The notes under the pieces were generated by a model. That model did no database searches. It was not told where the DNA came from and was given only the letters and a program-made list of their open reading frames with translations. A stretch of 7,018 nucleotides of DNA from Eubacterium sp. (lineage in GTDB: Bacteria; Bacillota; Clostridia; Lachnospirales; Lachnospiraceae): assembly GCA_021442545.1 (NCBI GenBank), contig JABUSX010000226.1, positions 1 to 7,018 on the forward strand, written 5' to 3'. Made by a program: the position numbers and the translations under genes. Below are positions 4,244 through 7,018 of this stretch, piece after piece. Each line of letters begins with the position of its first letter. Within the stretch, counting starts at the first letter, position 1.

Positions 4244-5608
4244 TATATTTTTTTAAGTCAATCGTCTATACCAATTTTGAAATATGTTGCCCTGGTGCTC
4301 GGCTGGCTGATGAACGGAATCTTCGAATTTCTCGTTTCAATCGGCATTACGAATATCGGTATAGCACTCATTATCTTTACCTGTATCGTTTATCTTATTC
4401 TGACTCCGATCCAGTATAAGACGCAGAAAAGTTCCAAAATGATGGCTGCGCTGAATCCTGAGATCCAGAAGATTCAGAAAAAGTATGCAGGAAAAAAAGA
4501 CCAGTATTCCATGCAGAAAATGCAGGAAGAAACGCAGGCTCTCTACCGTCAGTATGGTGTGTCCATGACAGGAAGCTGCCTGCCGCTTCTGATTCAGCTG
4601 CCTCTTCTGCTTTCTGTTTATCAGGTTGTCCTGTATATTCCCGGCTACATTAATAAAGTTCGTATCATTTTTGAAGGACTTGCTCAGAAGTTGTTTTATG
4701 TTGACGGAATTCAGACATTGCTTACGAATTTCATCAGCGATAACAGCATGAAGGTTAAGATCGGGGATGCGTTAAGTGTAAATAACATCATCGACTTTCT
4801 GTATGCGCTGAAGCCCGGTCAGTGGCTCAAGTTTCAGCAGATCGGCGAACTGGCTCCGCTGCAGAGCGAAATGGTCGCAGTTGCCAACACAAGTGAAAAA
4901 GTAAACTTTTTCCTTGGCATCAACATTTCCGAATCGCCGTGGGATGCAATCAAATCCGGCTTTACGGCAATTACCGGCGGCAATGCTACGGGGCTTCTGG
5001 TTCTTGGATTCTTTATCGGTATTGCGATTCCCGTTCTGGCCTGGTTTACACAGTGGCTCAACTACAAGCTGATGCCGCAGCAGACGCAGAACAGTGAAGG
5101 CGGTATGATGTCTTCCATGAATACCATGAATACGATCATGCCGGTTATTTCCGCATTCTTCTGCCTCACTCTCAGCATGGGTATCGGCATATACTGGATC
5201 GTCGGTGGTGTAATGCGATGTGCGCAGCAGGTTTTCTTTAACCGAAAGATAGGGAAGATCGATATAGAACTGCTGAGAGAAAAAGCTCTGCAGAATCAGA
5301 AGGCACAGCAGGCGAGGATCTCTACGTCAAAGCCATCGTCGTCGTCATCATCTCCGTCTTCTTCCGGCGGATCGGTGGCACGCAGTGCGGGCTCTGTACA
5401 GAGAAAATCAGGCAGTGTTTATACGGATCCGCATGGAGGAAAAGCAAAATCGATCCAGGGTACTGAAAAGTACTATACGGACTCTTCAACAGTGCATGCA
5501 AACAGTATCACGGCGAAAGCCAACATGGTACGGGCGCTGGATGATAAGAACAGTAAGAAGAGCGGAAAAAATAAAAATAATTCCGGAAAGAACGGAAAAA
5601 CAGAATAG
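4241..5608 (+). CDS. yidC: Membrane protein insertase YidC/Oxa1 family
   Basis: YidC inserts and folds membrane proteins, alone or with SecYEG. The core is clear: a hydrophobic segment at about 11-35, first core helix 38-57, cytoplasmic hairpin 60-106 (KSSKMMAALNPEIQKIQKKY), helix 111-133 (GSCLPLLIQLPLLLSVYQVV), then hydrophobic segments 251-272 and 297-330. Three things differ from bacillar SpoIIIJ. There is no lipobox cysteine near the N-terminus. The external part between core helices is long and polar (about 135-245). A gap-free match to SpoIIIJ puts Tyr51 at the hydrophilic-groove arginine (Arg73). At 455 residues it is far longer than the roughly 260 of bacillar proteins, because of this loop and a tail of about 115 residues. 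The tail has a serine run (366-375), then many Lys/Asn/Gly, and could contact ribosomes. It starts at TTG. Its place after yidD and before jag is the standard order. Confidence 0.95.
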   Translation: MYIFLSQSSIPILKYVALVLGWLMNGIFEFLVSIGITNIGIALIIFTCIVYLILTPIQYKTQKSSKMMAALNPEIQKIQKKYAGKKDQYSMQKMQEETQALYRQYGVSMTGSCLPLLIQLPLLLSVYQVVLYIPGYINKVRIIFEGLAQKLFYVDGIQTLLTNFISDNSMKVKIGDALSVNNIIDFLYALKPGQWLKFQQIGELAPLQSEMVAVANTSEKVNFFLGINISESPWDAIKSGFTAITGGNATGLLVLGFFIGIAIPVLAWFTQWLNYKLMPQQTQNSEGGMMSSMNTMNTIMPVISAFFCLTLSMGIGIYWIVGGVMRCAQQVFFNRKIGKIDIELLREKALQNQKAQQARISTSKPSSSSSSPSSSGGSVARSAGSVQRKSGSVYTDPHGGKAKSIQGTEKYYTDSSTVHANSITAKANMVRALDDKNSKKSGKNKNNSGKNGKTE

Positions 5609-5625
5609 AATCAAGGAGAACAGGC

Positions 5626-6546
5626 ATGGATGTTTTGGAAGTGTCCGCAAAGACAGTAGAAGACGCAATTACCAAGGCGTGCGTAGACATGGGACTTTCC
5701 AGTGACCAGTTGGATATACAGGTGATCAGCGAGGGAAGCACAGGCTTTCTCGGAATCGGAACGAAACCGGCGGTCATACAGGTCCGCAGAAAAGAAGCGG
5801 AAGTAAAGGAAAAAGCAGAAGTAAAAGAAACTGTTTTTGCAGAAGAAGAAGCAGAAATTTCGGAGGCGGCAAAGAAAGATACAGAAGATACGTCAGAGGA
5901 ATTCTGCAGCAGCGAAACAAAAGATTCGTCTAACAGAAAAAGCAGAAAACGGTCCGGAAACCATCGCAGATCAGGCAGTGCAGGACAGACAGAAGATTGC
6001 GCTGAAAAACTGAAAGATGACAGCGAATATCAGATTCTGCAGAAGAAAAAAGAAGAAATTCCGGAGCGGTCACAGGAAGAAATTGAAGAACTGAAAAAAG
6101 CAGCAGCTTCTTTCCTGGAAGGTGTATTCAAGGCAATGGATCTTCCGGTTGAGCTTTCCATAAAATATGATGCGGAAAACGGTTCCCTGAATGTGGATAT
6201 GGAAGGCAGCGACATGGGTATTCTGATCGGAAAGAGAGGCCAGACACTGGATTCTCTGCAGTACCTGACCAGTCTGGTTGTGAACAAAGATCAGAAAAGC
6301 TATATCCGCGTGAAACTGGATACGGAAGATTACAGGAAGCGCCGCAAGGATACGCTGGAAAATCTGGCAAAGAATATTGCCAATAAGGTAAAAAGGACCG
6401 GACACAGCGTTTCCCTTGAGGCCATGAATCCATATGAGCGCCGCATCATTCATTCAGCGATGCAGGGAAATGCATATGTTGTGACCTACAGCGAAGGAAA
6501 CGAACCCTACAGGCACGTTGTTATTGCACCCAGACGGGGAGAATGA
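5626..6546 (+). CDS. khpB: RNA-binding protein KhpB (Jag)
   Basis: KhpB/Jag is a cytoplasmic RNA-binding protein that in streptococci partners with KhpA and affects cell elongation and division. The 306 residues show an N-terminal Jag_N domain (1-55, with [14 protein letters not shown] and [17 protein letters not shown]), a KH domain (about 165-230) with the GxxG loop G202-K-R-G205, and a C-terminal R3H domain (about 235-306) with R272-x3-H276 in [14 protein letters not shown]. Between Jag_N and KH lies a 100-residue low-complexity linker: acidic with repeats of AEVKE (58-100), then basic (103-115), then acidic again. The linker is probably disordered and is the least conserved part. AAGGAGA (5613-5619) lies six bases before the ATG. 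It follows yidC by 17 bases, the standard Firmicutes order, and mnmE begins four bases after its stop. Confidence 0.94.
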   Translation: MDVLEVSAKTVEDAITKACVDMGLSSDQLDIQVISEGSTGFLGIGTKPAVIQVRRKEAEVKEKAEVKETVFAEEEAEISEAAKKDTEDTSEEFCSSETKDSSNRKSRKRSGNHRRSGSAGQTEDCAEKLKDDSEYQILQKKKEEIPERSQEEIEELKKAAASFLEGVFKAMDLPVELSIKYDAENGSLNVDMEGSDMGILIGKRGQTLDSLQYLTSLVVNKDQKSYIRVKLDTEDYRKRRKDTLENLAKNIANKVKRTGHSVSLEAMNPYERRIIHSAMQGNAYVVTYSEGNEPYRHVVIAPRRGE

Positions 6547-6550
6547 TCAC

Positions 6551-7018
6551 ATGAAGAAAGACACGATTGCCGCCGTTTCGACAGCCATGGCGCCGTCGGG
6601 CATCGGAATCGTACGGATCAGCGGTCCGCAGGCTATTGAAGCCGCGGACCGTATCTTCCGGGGAAAAAACGGAAGAACGCTTGCGGAAGCAAAGAGTCAT
6701 ACGTTACATTACGGGCACATCGAAGAAGAGGGACGGATCCTCGACGAGGTGCTCGTTTCTGTATTACGTGCTCCGCATACATATACAAGGGAAGATACGA
6801 TCGAAATCAACTGTCACGGCGGGAATTTTGTTCTGAAAACGGTTCTGGAAGCCTGTCTTCGAGCAGGAGTCCGGCTTGCCGACCCCGGAGAATTTACCAG
6901 AAGAGCTTTTGAAAACGGAAGGATCGATCTTTCCCAGGCCGAAGCGGTTATGGATCTGATCGCAAGTGAAAACCAGACCGCGGCAGGGAGTGCTGTTGCA
7001 CATCTGGGAGGTGCTGTC
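6551..7018 (+). CDS. mnmE: tRNA modification GTPase MnmE (5' part, cut by window end)
   Basis: With MnmG, MnmE makes the carboxymethylaminomethyl modification at uridine 34 of certain tRNAs, using a folate one-carbon unit. Only the first 156 codons are present, about a third of the usual 450-460. They cover the N-terminal folate-binding, dimerisation domain: [22 protein letters not shown] (4-25 in part), [18 protein letters not shown] (76-93), [23 protein letters not shown] (111-133 in part). The GTPase domain and the C-terminal Cys motif lie beyond the window. GGGGAGAA (6536-6543), overlapping the jag stop, serves as ribosome-binding site, eight bases or fewer before the ATG. The reading frame is open to the window edge with no disruption. 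Confidence 0.95.
   Translation, partial: MKKDTIAAVSTAMAPSGIGIVRISGPQAIEAADRIFRGKNGRTLAEAKSHTLHYGHIEEEGRILDEVLVSVLRAPHTYTREDTIEINCHGGNFVLKTVLEACLRAGVRLADPGEFTRRAFENGRIDLSQAEAVMDLIASENQTAAGSAVAHLGGAV

Noticed and set aside
6567..6836. An 89-codon plus-strand open frame inside mnmE
   Set aside because: It is a shifted frame of mnmE. The frame from 6551 gives an uninterrupted MnmE N-terminal domain.
1..7018. Mobile element, CRISPR, toxin-antitoxin or defence system
   Set aside because: All coding space is taken by conserved origin-region genes, and no transposase, long inverted repeats or regular spacer array is present.

Overview
This window holds a bacterial chromosomal replication origin (oriC) and the genes that classically surround it. 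The order dnaN, dnaA (both on the minus strand), then divergently rpmH, rnpA, yidD, yidC, jag/khpB and the 5' part of mnmE is the conserved Firmicutes origin neighbourhood. Family details point to Clostridia, most likely a Lachnospiraceae-like organism: the YidC sequence (Tyr where bacilli have a groove Arg, plus a long external loop), the DnaN segment reading GEYFRIEHMIST, and the MnmE N-terminus ([16 protein letters not shown]). This placement is made from memory of the families, not from a search.

Layout: 15-1115 dnaN (sliding clamp, minus); 1116-1374 dnaA-dnaN intergenic origin arm with two perfect DnaA boxes and a DnaA-trio-like element; 1375-2715 dnaA (initiator, minus); 2716-3215 AT-rich origin arm with the dnaA promoter, three perfect DnaA boxes and several small repeats and palindromes; 3216-3369 a near-consensus promoter and structured leader; 3370-3504 rpmH (L34); 3530-3557 an intrinsic terminator or attenuator; then a tightly packed series rnpA (3585), yidD (4004, 4-base overlap), yidC (4241, TTG start), jag (5626) and mnmE (6551, cut by the window end).

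How the genes work together: DnaA binds the boxes on both sides of its own gene and opens the DNA, probably at the dnaA-dnaN gap. DnaN then clamps the polymerase. The divergent operon makes ribosomal protein L34, the protein part of RNase P, a membrane-insertion pair (YidD and YidC), the RNA-binding protein KhpB/Jag and the tRNA-modifying GTPase MnmE. No mobile element, CRISPR array, tRNA or rRNA is visible.

I found no new multi-gene system. The points that deserve a second look are in the non-coding origin DNA (a B. subtilis-like unwinding element, helically phased palindromes and boxes, and a tandem repeat abutting the dnaA promoter) and in a few substitutions at functional positions of YidC, RnpA and DnaA.
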